Below are positions 1-5,508 of a stretch of 9,369 nt of DNA, in pieces. The stretch covers positions 1-9,369 of the forward strand of contig MEPT01000113.1 of the NCBI GenBank assembly GCA_001769925.1, written 5' to 3'. The first letter of the stretch is position 1. Each line of letters opens with the position of its first letter. The notes under the pieces were generated by a model. It saw only the letters and a list, made by a program, of their open reading frames with translations. It had not been told where the DNA came from and did not search any database. The translations under genes were made by a program, and so were the position numbers. This DNA is from Bdellovibrionales bacterium RBG_16_40_8 (GTDB lineage Bacteria > Bdellovibrionota > Bdellovibrionia > Bdellovibrionales > UBA1609).

Positions 1-218
1 GCAATGAAATTTTCATTATTGGGGGCGGAGAAATTTATCAGCAATCTATAAAATATGTAGATACAATTTTTCTAACACGCATCTATCAAGACTATGCTGG
101 CGATGCAACCTATCCTGACCCCAACCAAAAACAATTTAAACTTATTGAAAAAATTGATCGAAAAGCCCCTGAACCGTTCTCATTTTTAACCTACAAGCGA
201 CATATAGAAAGCCGATAA
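1..218 (+). CDS. folA: Dihydrofolate reductase, C-terminal part (5' end outside window)
   Basis: The last 71 codons (from base 3) of a reading frame open at the window edge match the C-terminal half of dihydrofolate reductase, the cytosolic enzyme that reduces dihydrofolate to tetrahydrofolate with NADPH. Visible landmarks are the glycine-rich cofactor loop IIGGGEIYQQ near the start of the fragment, the strand VDTIFLTRI (equivalent to the LYLTHI strand of E. coli DHFR), the GDATYPD turn, and the final strand FSFLTYKRH before the stop. The N-terminal catalytic acidic residue lies outside the window. The protease gene starts 7 bases after the stop with no visible promoter between them, so the two are probably co-transcribed. 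No other family fits as well. Confidence 0.92.
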   Translation, partial: NEIFIIGGGEIYQQSIKYVDTIFLTRIYQDYAGDATYPDPNQKQFKLIEKIDRKAPEPFSFLTYKRHIESR

Positions 219-225
219 TTAATTT

Positions 226-2550
226 GTGAGTGCTTTTATATTTTTTTTATTAATAAAATTTCATGCAAATACTTTTGCAAATGAGCCAGTTAACCCAGAA
301 ATTAACGGAGCCACCGTCTTATTTTCAAAAAGTGACCCCCTACAGCAAAACCTTATTCATAAAAAGCTAAAGGCAAAATTGATTTATCGGGCAGAATTTA
401 TGCCAATAGATGTCGTAGGTTTTGATGATACTAAACTAAATCATAACATCAAAGCTGTTGTTGATCTATGCGCAAAATATCGTAAATTACCCGAAGTTAA
501 AGCTTGTGATCCAAATGTTAAACTAATTGCTGACGAATCAGCAGCAAAAAGTTCTGACAATACAGAAGCCGGCACATGCGACAATTGCGAAATCCAAAAT
601 AGTACGCTAAATCCGAAAGACAATAAAAATATAGCTGATATAGCAAGCACAATAAAATCTAAGAATTCTGATTGTGCTCCTTATCCAGGCATAGACAATG
701 ACGTGTATGATAAGGCACCAATAAAAAATATAATAACAGGTAAACAACTTACGCTTTTTTGGGCGCAAGAAGCTGTCGGAGCACCCGAAACTGCAGCTTA
801 TCTTAAAGATTATAAGAATAACACCAAAGTAGAGGTTGGCATACTTGACGCGCAATTTGCATTAAATTCTTCTTCTATGCCGACAGAAAGTTTTTCCGAA
901 GAATTAAAAGCCTGTTATACTGACAAACCAGCTAAGTGTGGTGGCAATACTGAATCTAATTCACATGGCACCCTTGCCTTAAATATTTTCGTAGGTAAGA
1001 CTCCGTACGGAGTTGGTCACACTAGTAAAGTAACAAAGCTCGTACTAAGTGATGGCAAATTTAATGGCGGATACGTAGAAGCAATTGATCAAATTATGAA
1101 ACCAGAAAATAAAATTCCTAAATTAATTAACATGTCTATGCGAGTGCCCGAAAAATCCAAATTAAATAATAGTTATGACGTGTTATCTACAGCATTTGCA
1201 AAACTTACTGACAAAACTATATTAGTAGCAGCCGCCGGAAATGCGTTTCCTGATCCTATTGGCATTCACGATTTAAAAGGAGTGAACGCAATCACGGTAG
1301 GGGCATTGCAGCCAAATGGTTTACAGACCGAATATAGTCAAGCTGATAACAAAATTGCTATCTCTGCGCCAGTTGGCTATGATATCCAAACGATTGCCGA
1401 CGACAAAAGCCAAACTGGCAAGCAGCTGACTTCTTTTTCAGGAACTAGCGCAGCAACACCAGTCGTTTCAGGAGCTCTAACCAACGTATTAAGTTATTTA
1501 CCCGGATTAAGTAGTGATGAAGCCCGTAAACTTCTAGAGAAAACTGCTATTCTCACAGCTGACGGCTCAAAATCGTTAAATGCCTACGCTTTGGTACGAG
1601 TAGCCGCTAAATTAGCAAATAATTGGCCTAAATGGCCGAATAATCGCAACTTAATTCATGGCGATGAAATTTATAACTTTATAGAAGAGGCAAAAGAATT
1701 ATTTAAAGAAGCTACTGAAAAATTTAAAAACGCTAGCAAATCTAGCAATAGCAGTAACTACTGTTCATTAAAATTAGAGGCATTAAGTTTATTGCGAAAA
1801 TCTTTTTTTCTCAATCCACGGTCAACTGAAACAAGAAATAAATTATATGCAGAGTATGAAGCTGCTGGCTATCAAGAACAAGCGCAATTTTACGGGTTAC
1901 CCATAAAGGTAAAAGCAATACCCGCTGTAAATACTGAAATTATGAATCACAAATTAATTAGAGCTATTGGTAATGGTAACGTAAAGTCCGTAGAAGATCT
2001 TCTTAATTCGGGCGCATCTATCACTGCACGTGGCGGCTCGGTGAGTGGCCGCAAAGATGCTAGCATTTATCACATACTAGATAGAGCTAATCTTAAAGTA
2101 GACGATAAAAAAAATATATTTGATGCTATAAATAAAAAAACAAGTAACGATCCTGTATTTTATAGTGACATCTACACTAATTCAAAACTTGCTATCGAAT
2201 TTGATAAGAACGATGTACTAAAAAATAATATAACTAAATATTATGCAAACGATGGCAATAAACATCGCGACGAAAATATAATTAATACTGATGTAAAAAA
2301 TCTAATTATAACTTCGTTTCGCAACAAAAATTTATCGTCTACTATAATGCTACTTGATCATAAGCCTGAATTGATTAATGAAAAATATGGGCCTAACGAA
2401 TTTAGGCTTATAGACCTGGGATTAATGTCTGAGTCAAAATCTTTAATATGTGAAATTTTTCGTCGCGATACCAGCGATCCCATGATTAACAAAGATGGCA
2501 CTAAATTCTCTCGATTATCAATTAAACGTAGTTTTCAATGCAAGAACTGA
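226..2550 (+). CDS. Secreted subtilisin-like (S8) serine protease with TPR-like and ankyrin-like C-terminal region
   Basis: A 774-residue protein. The GTG start is the first possible one, because an in-frame stop lies at 220-222; no strong Shine-Dalgarno is visible, so it may be coupled to folA. A hydrophobic stretch (about 3-10) and TFA|NE near 16-20 suggest a Sec signal peptide. The S8 triad is readable as Asp208 (GILDAQF), His247 (SHGT) and Ser408 (SGTSAATP), with oxyanion Asn339 (AAAGN). The catalytic domain therefore spans about 200-470, after a roughly 180-residue N-terminal region with a CxxC (118-121) that could be a propeptide or a binding domain. Residues 485-560 are helical and TPR-like. 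Residues 574-600 fit an ankyrin repeat (LIRAIGNGNVKSVEDLLNSG), and weaker ankyrin-like helices follow at about 690-750. It probably acts outside the cytoplasm; the substrate is unknown. The last codon and stop lie inside an insertion-sequence end, so the native C-terminus may have been longer. Confidence 0.85.
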   Translation: MSAFIFFLLIKFHANTFANEPVNPEINGATVLFSKSDPLQQNLIHKKLKAKLIYRAEFMPIDVVGFDDTKLNHNIKAVVDLCAKYRKLPEVKACDPNVKLIADESAAKSSDNTEAGTCDNCEIQNSTLNPKDNKNIADIASTIKSKNSDCAPYPGIDNDVYDKAPIKNIITGKQLTLFWAQEAVGAPETAAYLKDYKNNTKVEVGILDAQFALNSSSMPTESFSEELKACYTDKPAKCGGNTESNSHGTLALNIFVGKTPYGVGHTSKVTKLVLSDGKFNGGYVEAIDQIMKPENKIPKLINMSMRVPEKSKLNNSYDVLSTAFAKLTDKTILVAAAGNAFPDPIGIHDLKGVNAITVGALQPNGLQTEYSQADNKIAISAPVGYDIQTIADDKSQTGKQLTSFSGTSAATPVVSGALTNVLSYLPGLSSDEARKLLEKTAILTADGSKSLNAYALVRVAAKLANNWPKWPNNRNLIHGDEIYNFIEEAKELFKEATEKFKNASKSSNSSNYCSLKLEALSLLRKSFFLNPRSTETRNKLYAEYEAAGYQEQAQFYGLPIKVKAIPAVNTEIMNHKLIRAIGNGNVKSVEDLLNSGASITARGGSVSGRKDASIYHILDRANLKVDDKKNIFDAINKKTSNDPVFYSDIYTNSKLAIEFDKNDVLKNNITKYYANDGNKHRDENIINTDVKNLIITSFRNKNLSSTIMLLDHKPELINEKYGPNEFRLIDLGLMSESKSLICEIFRRDTSDPMINKDGTKFSRLSIKRSFQCKN

Positions 2551-2568
2551 CCTACTTTGATGTTGATG
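2545..2568 (+). repeat. Left terminal inverted repeat of the insertion sequence
   Basis: The repeat reads AACTG, A, then CCTACTTTGATGTTGATG. It pairs with the reverse complement of 3592-3615 with three mismatches. It contains the final Asn codon (2545-2547) and the TGA stop (2548-2550) of the upstream protease. Confidence 0.8.
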
Positions 2569-2630
2569 TTTTTAAGTGTTTTTGCGCAAAAGGAAGATCT
2601 CATCAAAACGATAGGCTGGGGAATATCGAA

Positions 2631-2659
2631 AGTGCTCAGCAAAGCGGTAACTAAGCACT
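2631..2659 (-). other. Stem-loop downstream of the transposase gene
   Basis: AGTGCTCAG (2631-2639) and CTAAGCACT (2651-2659) form a 9-bp stem with one mismatch around an 11-base loop, 7 bases beyond the transposase stop codon. No clear run of U follows on the minus strand, so it is not a textbook intrinsic terminator. It could still protect or end the transposase message. Confidence 0.4.
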
Positions 2660-2665
2660 CATCGG

Positions 2666-3547
2666 TCAATCAGCGTGGCGTTTAATCAACACTTGATTGT
2701 GAAACTGAACATAAATTTCTAGGTGATCAATAAGCCCATGGATTTTTTTCGTAGTGCACCAGGTTTTACGAAATAATCGATTGATGTTTGCTCTTAGCAT
2801 CGCGCAGGTGTGGTTCAAACTAAATAATGGGTCAAAGCCAATTTTTTTCAACTCTCCCTGGCCTGTCACACATCCCCGCTGTCCTTTTAACGTGTGATGA
2901 TAGCCGTCAGGAAAGTGCCTTTTCACATCCCACAGATAATGTGGGTTTTCATCAGACTCAATGCATGCGTCTTTTGCGACAAAGTCCTTAATACGACGGA
3001 AAAGTCGATCCCTCCCCTCAAACCGCTTATCGATGCGTGGACCATATTTTTTCAGCGCATTTTTTGAAAGAAGCCCTTTTGCCGGCATACGTGACACCTC
3101 AAACCCTAAAATTCTGCGAGTGTGCTTTTCAACAGCCAGTGTTACAGAGAGAGGCTTAAGTTTTGTGTGCTCAATCGTCTCAAGATCATCAAATTGAAGT
3201 TCTCTCACGAGTTGAGCCCTTCGGCGCACGCACAGGTTATAATAACGCGCTTGGAGCCCAAGAAATTTCAATTTCCTCGCAACTGTAATGGTATGAGTTT
3301 TCAGAAGGTGCGCAATTCTTCTTTGAGAAACTCCGGAGACAAGAAGGAGATAAATTTTTCGATTGAGGTGGCGCTTATTTTGATCGTAGCAGGGGGAGCT
3401 TGTGGCTTGAGAAAAATGCCCACCACAGTGAGTGCACCTGTAACGTTGAATCCATTTTTTATCCGACTTTCGGAAGTAATGTCCGAACCGGACAATCCGC
3501 CCGAATTCCCTGCACGATATTGATTTTGACGGACAAACTCGACTCAT
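2666..3547 (-). CDS. IS1-like transposase (zinc ribbon, helix-turn-helix, DDE-type core)
   Basis: A 293-residue protein that should catalyse movement of the surrounding insertion sequence. The N-terminus looks like an InsA-type zinc ribbon: C5 and C12, then C38-x2-C41 in YRCTHCGGHFS, with QRYRC before the second pair as in many IS transposases. A helix-turn-helix follows at about 61-97 (VSGVSQRRIAHLL). The catalytic core shows a first acidic pair D120-D121 (LQFDDLETIEH) and a likely second aspartate D199 (SDENPHY). The C-terminal segment around 244-284 (LNHTCAMLRANINRLFRKTW) aligns with the IS1 stretch that carries the third acidic residue (ERHN), but there the residue is Asn245 rather than Glu. 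The gene lies between matching inverted repeats and appears intact. Alternatively it is a degenerate or subfamily-specific transposase. The role is fairly sure, the exact family less so. Confidence 0.8.
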   Translation of the reverse strand: MSRVCPSKSISCREFGRIVRFGHYFRKSDKKWIQRYRCTHCGGHFSQATSSPCYDQNKRHLNRKIYLLLVSGVSQRRIAHLLKTHTITVARKLKFLGLQARYYNLCVRRRAQLVRELQFDDLETIEHTKLKPLSVTLAVEKHTRRILGFEVSRMPAKGLLSKNALKKYGPRIDKRFEGRDRLFRRIKDFVAKDACIESDENPHYLWDVKRHFPDGYHHTLKGQRGCVTGQGELKKIGFDPLFSLNHTCAMLRANINRLFRKTWCTTKKIHGLIDHLEIYVQFHNQVLIKRHAD

Positions 3548-3558
3548 GCCTTATGAGT
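3542..3558 (-). promoter_or_regulatory. Hairpin enclosing the transposase start codon and ribosome site
   Basis: On the minus strand the message reads ACTCAT-AAGGC-ATGAGT, a perfect 6-bp stem. The AUG start is in the 3' arm and the only Shine-Dalgarno-like bases (AAGG) are in the loop. This would limit transposase translation, a common property of insertion sequences. It is inferred from sequence pairing alone. Confidence 0.4.
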
Positions 3559-3591
3559 GAGCAATCCTAGGGCCATCCGTAATCCACTTGT

Positions 3592-3615
3592 CATCAACAT
3601 TAAGGTAGGGCAGTT
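3592..3615 (-). repeat. Right terminal inverted repeat of the insertion sequence
   Basis: Read on the minus strand it is AACTG, C, then CCTACCTTAATGTTGATG, matching the left end at 21 of 24 positions. It lies 45 bases upstream of the transposase start codon, a normal position for the promoter-side end of an IS. Confidence 0.8.
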
Positions 3616-3672
3616 TTCACACCGCATAATTACTTATTCATTTGGCGCATATTAAGTTAAATAAAATGCATT

Positions 3673-3700
3673 TTGTGCTTTTAAAACTTTAGTCTACACT
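3673..3700 (+). promoter_or_regulatory. Possible sigma-70-type promoter for the small secreted protein
   Basis: TTGTGC (3673-3678) and TACACT (3695-3700) are separated by 16 bases and lie 57 bases before the GTG start at 3758. Both hexamers are imperfect. The position, in the short gap between the insertion sequence and the gene, makes this the best candidate. Confidence 0.3.
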
Positions 3701-3757
3701 GCGCTCGATGTTGTTTTTTGCATAAAGCAATACAGCAGACGGGCGGAGGGCCTGTTA

Positions 3758-4144
3758 GTGAAAACAATATTTGCATTAATAGCATTTTTATTTTCCGTAT
3801 CGTCTTTTGCGTCTTTTGATCGTTTGCCCATTAAGAACTGGGATCCCGAATTGACCACGACTCCGCAAAAAATACTAGATACTCTAAGAATTGAGTCACG
3901 CTATTTTGCCTTTGATGAAGAAGAGGGCACTTGCGGGGGGCAAATTATTTCTCCAGCAATAACTCGAATGCAAAAATATCAATCAGAAGACGGAGAAATT
4001 CTATTTTATTTTATTGTTCACTTTGAAGTTAACGAAGCTCTTGATAATTGCGAAGATACTATACATACCAAATGCACCACTTCTTTTAGCGTATTACCCG
4101 GAGAAGTAGTCTCAATGGGTCAGTGGCTTTGCGAAAATGATTAA
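3758..4144 (+). CDS. Small secreted protein with four cysteines, unknown function
   Basis: A 128-residue protein with a clear Sec signal peptide: MKTIF, a hydrophobic core to about residue 14, and SSFA|SFD cleavage near residue 18. The GTG start is supported by GGAGG at 3745-3749, 8 bases upstream. The mature protein is about 110 residues with cysteines at 59, 98, 106 and 125, enough for two disulfides, as expected for a periplasmic or secreted protein. The sequence ITRMQKYQSEDGEILFYFIVHFEVNE looks like alternating beta-strand. I do not recognise a family. It stands alone between the insertion sequence and the flagellin genes, on the same strand as the flagellins but separated from them by a weak hairpin and a promoter-like motif, so a flagellar role is not implied. 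Confidence 0.75.
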   Translation: MKTIFALIAFLFSVSSFASFDRLPIKNWDPELTTTPQKILDTLRIESRYFAFDEEEGTCGGQIISPAITRMQKYQSEDGEILFYFIVHFEVNEALDNCEDTIHTKCTTSFSVLPGEVVSMGQWLCEND

Positions 4145-4157
4145 TTTCAAAACTAAT

Positions 4158-4177
4158 ATCTAGATTAATGTCTAGAT
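4158..4177 (+). terminator. Weak AT-rich hairpin after the small secreted gene
   Basis: ATCTAGA and TCTAGAT form a 7-bp stem with a 6-base loop (TTAATG), followed by TTTCTC and starting 14 bases after the stop codon. The stem is low in GC and the U-tract is short, so termination would be leaky at best. Confidence 0.35.
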
Positions 4178-4187
4178 TTCTCAAAAT

Positions 4188-4219
4188 GACTCAAGCCTCA
4201 TAATGAGACGTCCGAATAG
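4188..4219 (+). promoter_or_regulatory. Promoter-like motif of the first flagellin gene (sigma-28-like)
   Basis: GACTCA (4188-4193), 18 bases, then CCGAATAG (4212-4219). The second flagellin gene has GACTCA, 17 bases, then CCGATCTG at 5351-5381. The CCGAT-type -10 element resembles the sigma-28 (FliA) consensus GCCGATAA; the -35 half resembles TAAA poorly. Sharing by two flagellin genes is the main support. A perfect CTCAT-A-ATGAG palindrome (4197-4207) sits in this spacer only. Confidence 0.42.
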
Positions 4220-4240
4220 ATTTATAAGAGGTAATACCCT

Positions 4241-4300
4241 TGAGTCGCAAGGCTCACCACGCATCAAGGATTGATGTCTGGATTCTTCACGGAGGAGGAA
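4241..4300 (+). promoter_or_regulatory. Structured 5' leader of the first flagellin gene, candidate CsrA-binding region
   Basis: Three successive hairpins can be drawn. First, TGAGTC-GCAA-GGCTCA (4241-4256) has a GNRA tetraloop. Second, GCATCA-AGGAT-TGATGT (4261-4277) has AGGA in the loop. Third, TTCTTC-ACGGAG-GAGGAA (4283-4300) has ACGGA in the loop and includes the GGAGGAGG Shine-Dalgarno (4291-4298). Two GGA-in-loop sites 23 bases apart, one overlapping the ribosome site, are the hallmark of CsrA-repressed leaders such as Bacillus hag. An alternative pairing of CCTTGA (4238-4243) with TCAAGG (4264-4269) would hide the first site. Binding is inferred; pairing and motifs are read directly. 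Confidence 0.5.
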
Positions 4301-4303
4301 CAA

Positions 4304-5149
4304 ATGGGGTTAAGAATTAACACAAATGTGGCTTCGCTGAATGCGCAGAGAAATTTGCGTAGCTCGAAGCTCAACCTAGATAGAAGCTTAGAGCGACTAT
4401 CTTCGGGTTACCGCATTAACCGCGCGGGAGATGATGCCGCCGGTCTTGCGATATCAGAGAACTTAAAGGCGCAGATCAGAGGCTTAAAACAAGCTTCAAG
4501 AAATGCCCAAGATGGTGTCTCACTGATCCAAGTCGCCGAGGGTGGCTTGAATGAGATCAGCTCCATCTTAACCCGCTTACGAGAACTCGGAGTGCAAGCC
4601 GCATCCGACACTATCGGGCCAGTTGAGAGACAATTTCTCAACGTTGAATACGATCAGCTTGTATCCGAAATCGATCGGATAGCTGATGGCACAGAGTTCA
4701 ACGGCACACTGCTTTTAAGCGGAACCGGATCAATTCTCGACTTCCAGGTTGGATCGAGAAACGACCCGAATATAGATCGGTTAAGCTTCGATGCTTCGAA
4801 GGCTGACGCCAATTCTGCCGCACTGGGTATCAATCTCACCAGTGTTGCTGATAAAGCTTCAGCTCAGAATAGTTTATCAGCAATCGATTCAGCGATTGTA
4901 AGCGTATCTGCGATGCGTGCGGATTTTGGAGCTGTTCAAAACCGCCTGCAATCAACGACAAGCAACATCGCCGTAAGTGTTGAAAACATGGCTGCTGCCA
5001 ATAGTCGTATCCGCGATGTGGATATTGCTGAAGAAACTGCAGACATGACGATGAGCAACGTTTTGTTAAACGCTGGCACATCGGTACTTGCGCAAGCGAA
5101 TCAGTCTTCACAAGTCGCCCTGGGTCTCTTGAATAAGACTTTCTCATAA
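4304..5149 (+). CDS. fliC: Flagellin, short form (D0/D1 only), copy 1
   Basis: A 281-residue flagellin, the filament subunit exported through the flagellar type III apparatus. The start is ATG 4304, preceded by GGAGGAGG at 4291-4298. An in-frame extension back to about 4271 has no ribosome site and would spoil the typical flagellin N-terminus. The N-terminal D0/D1 helices run from 1 to about 140 (INTNVASLNAQRNL, RLSSGYRINRAGDDAAGLAISENL, VAEGGLNE, LRELGVQAASDT). The C-terminal D1/D0 part runs from about 185 to 281 (MRADFGAVQNRLQS, AANSRIRDVDIAEETADM, QANQ). Only some 45 residues lie between, so the outer D2/D3 domains of longer flagellins are missing and the filament surface should be simple. 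It aligns without gaps to copy 2 and has four extra C-terminal residues (KTFS). The gene probably forms its own transcription unit with its own leader and a terminator at 5290-5323. Confidence 0.96.
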   Translation: MGLRINTNVASLNAQRNLRSSKLNLDRSLERLSSGYRINRAGDDAAGLAISENLKAQIRGLKQASRNAQDGVSLIQVAEGGLNEISSILTRLRELGVQAASDTIGPVERQFLNVEYDQLVSEIDRIADGTEFNGTLLLSGTGSILDFQVGSRNDPNIDRLSFDASKADANSAALGINLTSVADKASAQNSLSAIDSAIVSVSAMRADFGAVQNRLQSTTSNIAVSVENMAAANSRIRDVDIAEETADMTMSNVLLNAGTSVLAQANQSSQVALGLLNKTFS

Positions 5150-5172
5150 CCCTTAATTGGCTTATGAGAAAG
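5139..5172 (+). other. Perfect 11-bp hairpin spanning the flagellin copy 1 stop codon
   Basis: CTTTCTCATAA (5139-5149) pairs fully with TTATGAGAAAG (5162-5172) around a 12-base loop. The 5' arm contains the last codons and the TAA stop. No U-tract follows, so it is more likely an mRNA 3'-end protecting or processing structure than a terminator. Confidence 0.5.
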
Positions 5173-5204
5173 GCTACTGGTCCGAATGACCTTTAGCTCA
5201 CTTA

Positions 5205-5253
5205 AGTGAAGAGACGACTACACCGCTCTTCACTGCCCGATGGCAAGCATCGG
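5205..5253 (+). other. Two further hairpins in the flagellin copy 1 3' region
   Basis: AGTGAAGAG (5205-5213) pairs perfectly with CTCTTCACT (5226-5234). Three bases later CCGATG (5237-5242) pairs with CATCGG (5248-5253) around a 5-base loop. Together with the stop-codon hairpin and the terminator they make a densely structured 3' region of about 185 bases with no ORF I would call. Confidence 0.5.
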
Positions 5254-5289
5254 TATAAGTGCTGAAAATTGACCATTGTTTCCTGCTTT

Positions 5290-5323
5290 GGGCCGTCTCT
5301 TACGAGGCGGCTCATTTTAATTT
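5290..5323 (+). terminator. Intrinsic terminator of flagellin copy 1
   Basis: GGGCCGTCTC (5290-5299) and GAGGCGGCTC (5304-5313) form a 10-bp GC-rich stem with two G-U pairs and a TTAC loop, followed by ATTTTAATTT. This is a good rho-independent terminator ending the fliC copy 1 transcript before the promoter-like motif of copy 2. Confidence 0.8.
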
Positions 5324-5350
5324 GCGAATAAAATAATTTTCTAAAAACTA

Positions 5351-5381
5351 GACTCATCTACGGGCAAAAAATACCGATCTG
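5351..5381 (+). promoter_or_regulatory. Promoter-like motif of the second flagellin gene (sigma-28-like)
   Basis: GACTCA (5351-5356), 17 bases, then CCGATCTG (5374-5381), the counterpart of the motif before copy 1. It would give a leader of about 115 bases. The -10-like half fits FliA consensus GCCGATAA partly. Confidence 0.42.
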
Positions 5382-5422
5382 ATACATTAAGAGTTGAGTT
5401 GAACTTAACTCATAATAATGTT

Positions 5423-5508
5423 GGGTACAGTATGTGCCCCGAGGACCATGGGTGGTTCTCGTACATCAGGAAGATGTGCCATAACACAGGGAGGTCCATC
5501 TATGGCAC
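5423..5508 (+). promoter_or_regulatory. Structured 5' leader of the second flagellin gene, candidate CsrA-binding region
   Basis: Four pairings are visible. Hairpin A is GGGTAC/GTGCCC (5423-5439). Hairpin B has 7-bp arms GAGGACC (5441-5447) and GGTTCTC (5454-5460). Hairpin C is GTACATC-AGGAA-GATGTGC (5461-5479) with AGGA in the loop. Hairpin D pairs GTGCCAT (5476-5482) with ATGGCAC (5502-5508), placing the Shine-Dalgarno GGGAGG (5489-5494) in its loop and the AUG in its stem. C and D share bases 5476-5479 and exclude each other. The second GGA (5490-5492, context AGGGA) lies 21 bases after the one in hairpin C. This repeats the plan of the copy 1 leader. Function is inferred. Confidence 0.5.

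Larger units (their letters stand above)
2545..3615. mobile_element. Insertion sequence with IS1-like transposase and 24-bp imperfect terminal inverted repeats
   Basis: A unit of about 1.07 kb bounded by inverted repeats that match at 21 of 24 positions, carrying one transposase gene on the minus strand. By eye its base composition is richer in G and C than the AT-rich protease on its left, which fits a separate origin. I found no convincing target-site duplication: the 9 bases outside each end (CAATGCAAG and TTCACACCG) do not match. The insertion may therefore be old or rearranged, or the exact ends may differ by a few bases. The left end overlaps the stop codon of the protease gene. The family assignment (IS1/IS1595-like) rests on the transposase architecture only. 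Confidence 0.78.

Noticed and set aside
3122..3523. Plus-strand open frame of 133 codons inside the transposase gene
   Set aside because: It is antisense to a well-supported transposase, has no ribosome site and shows no recognisable domain.
2531..3619. Direct repeat GTTTTCA on both sides of the insertion sequence as a target-site duplication
   Set aside because: The left copy (2531-2537) lies 7 bases outside the inverted repeat while the right copy (3613-3619) overlaps it, so they cannot both flank the same symmetrical element. Seven A/T-rich bases may match by chance.
4271..4303. TTG at 4271 or ATG at 4274 as the start of flagellin copy 1
   Set aside because: GGAGGAGG lies just before ATG 4304, and the flagellin N-terminus starts there; the upstream codons overlap the leader hairpins.
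5418..5501. ATG at 5418 as the start of flagellin copy 2 (28 extra residues)
   Set aside because: No ribosome site precedes it, the added residues are not flagellin-like, and GGGAGG sits 7 bases before ATG 5502, where the conserved flagellin N-terminus begins.
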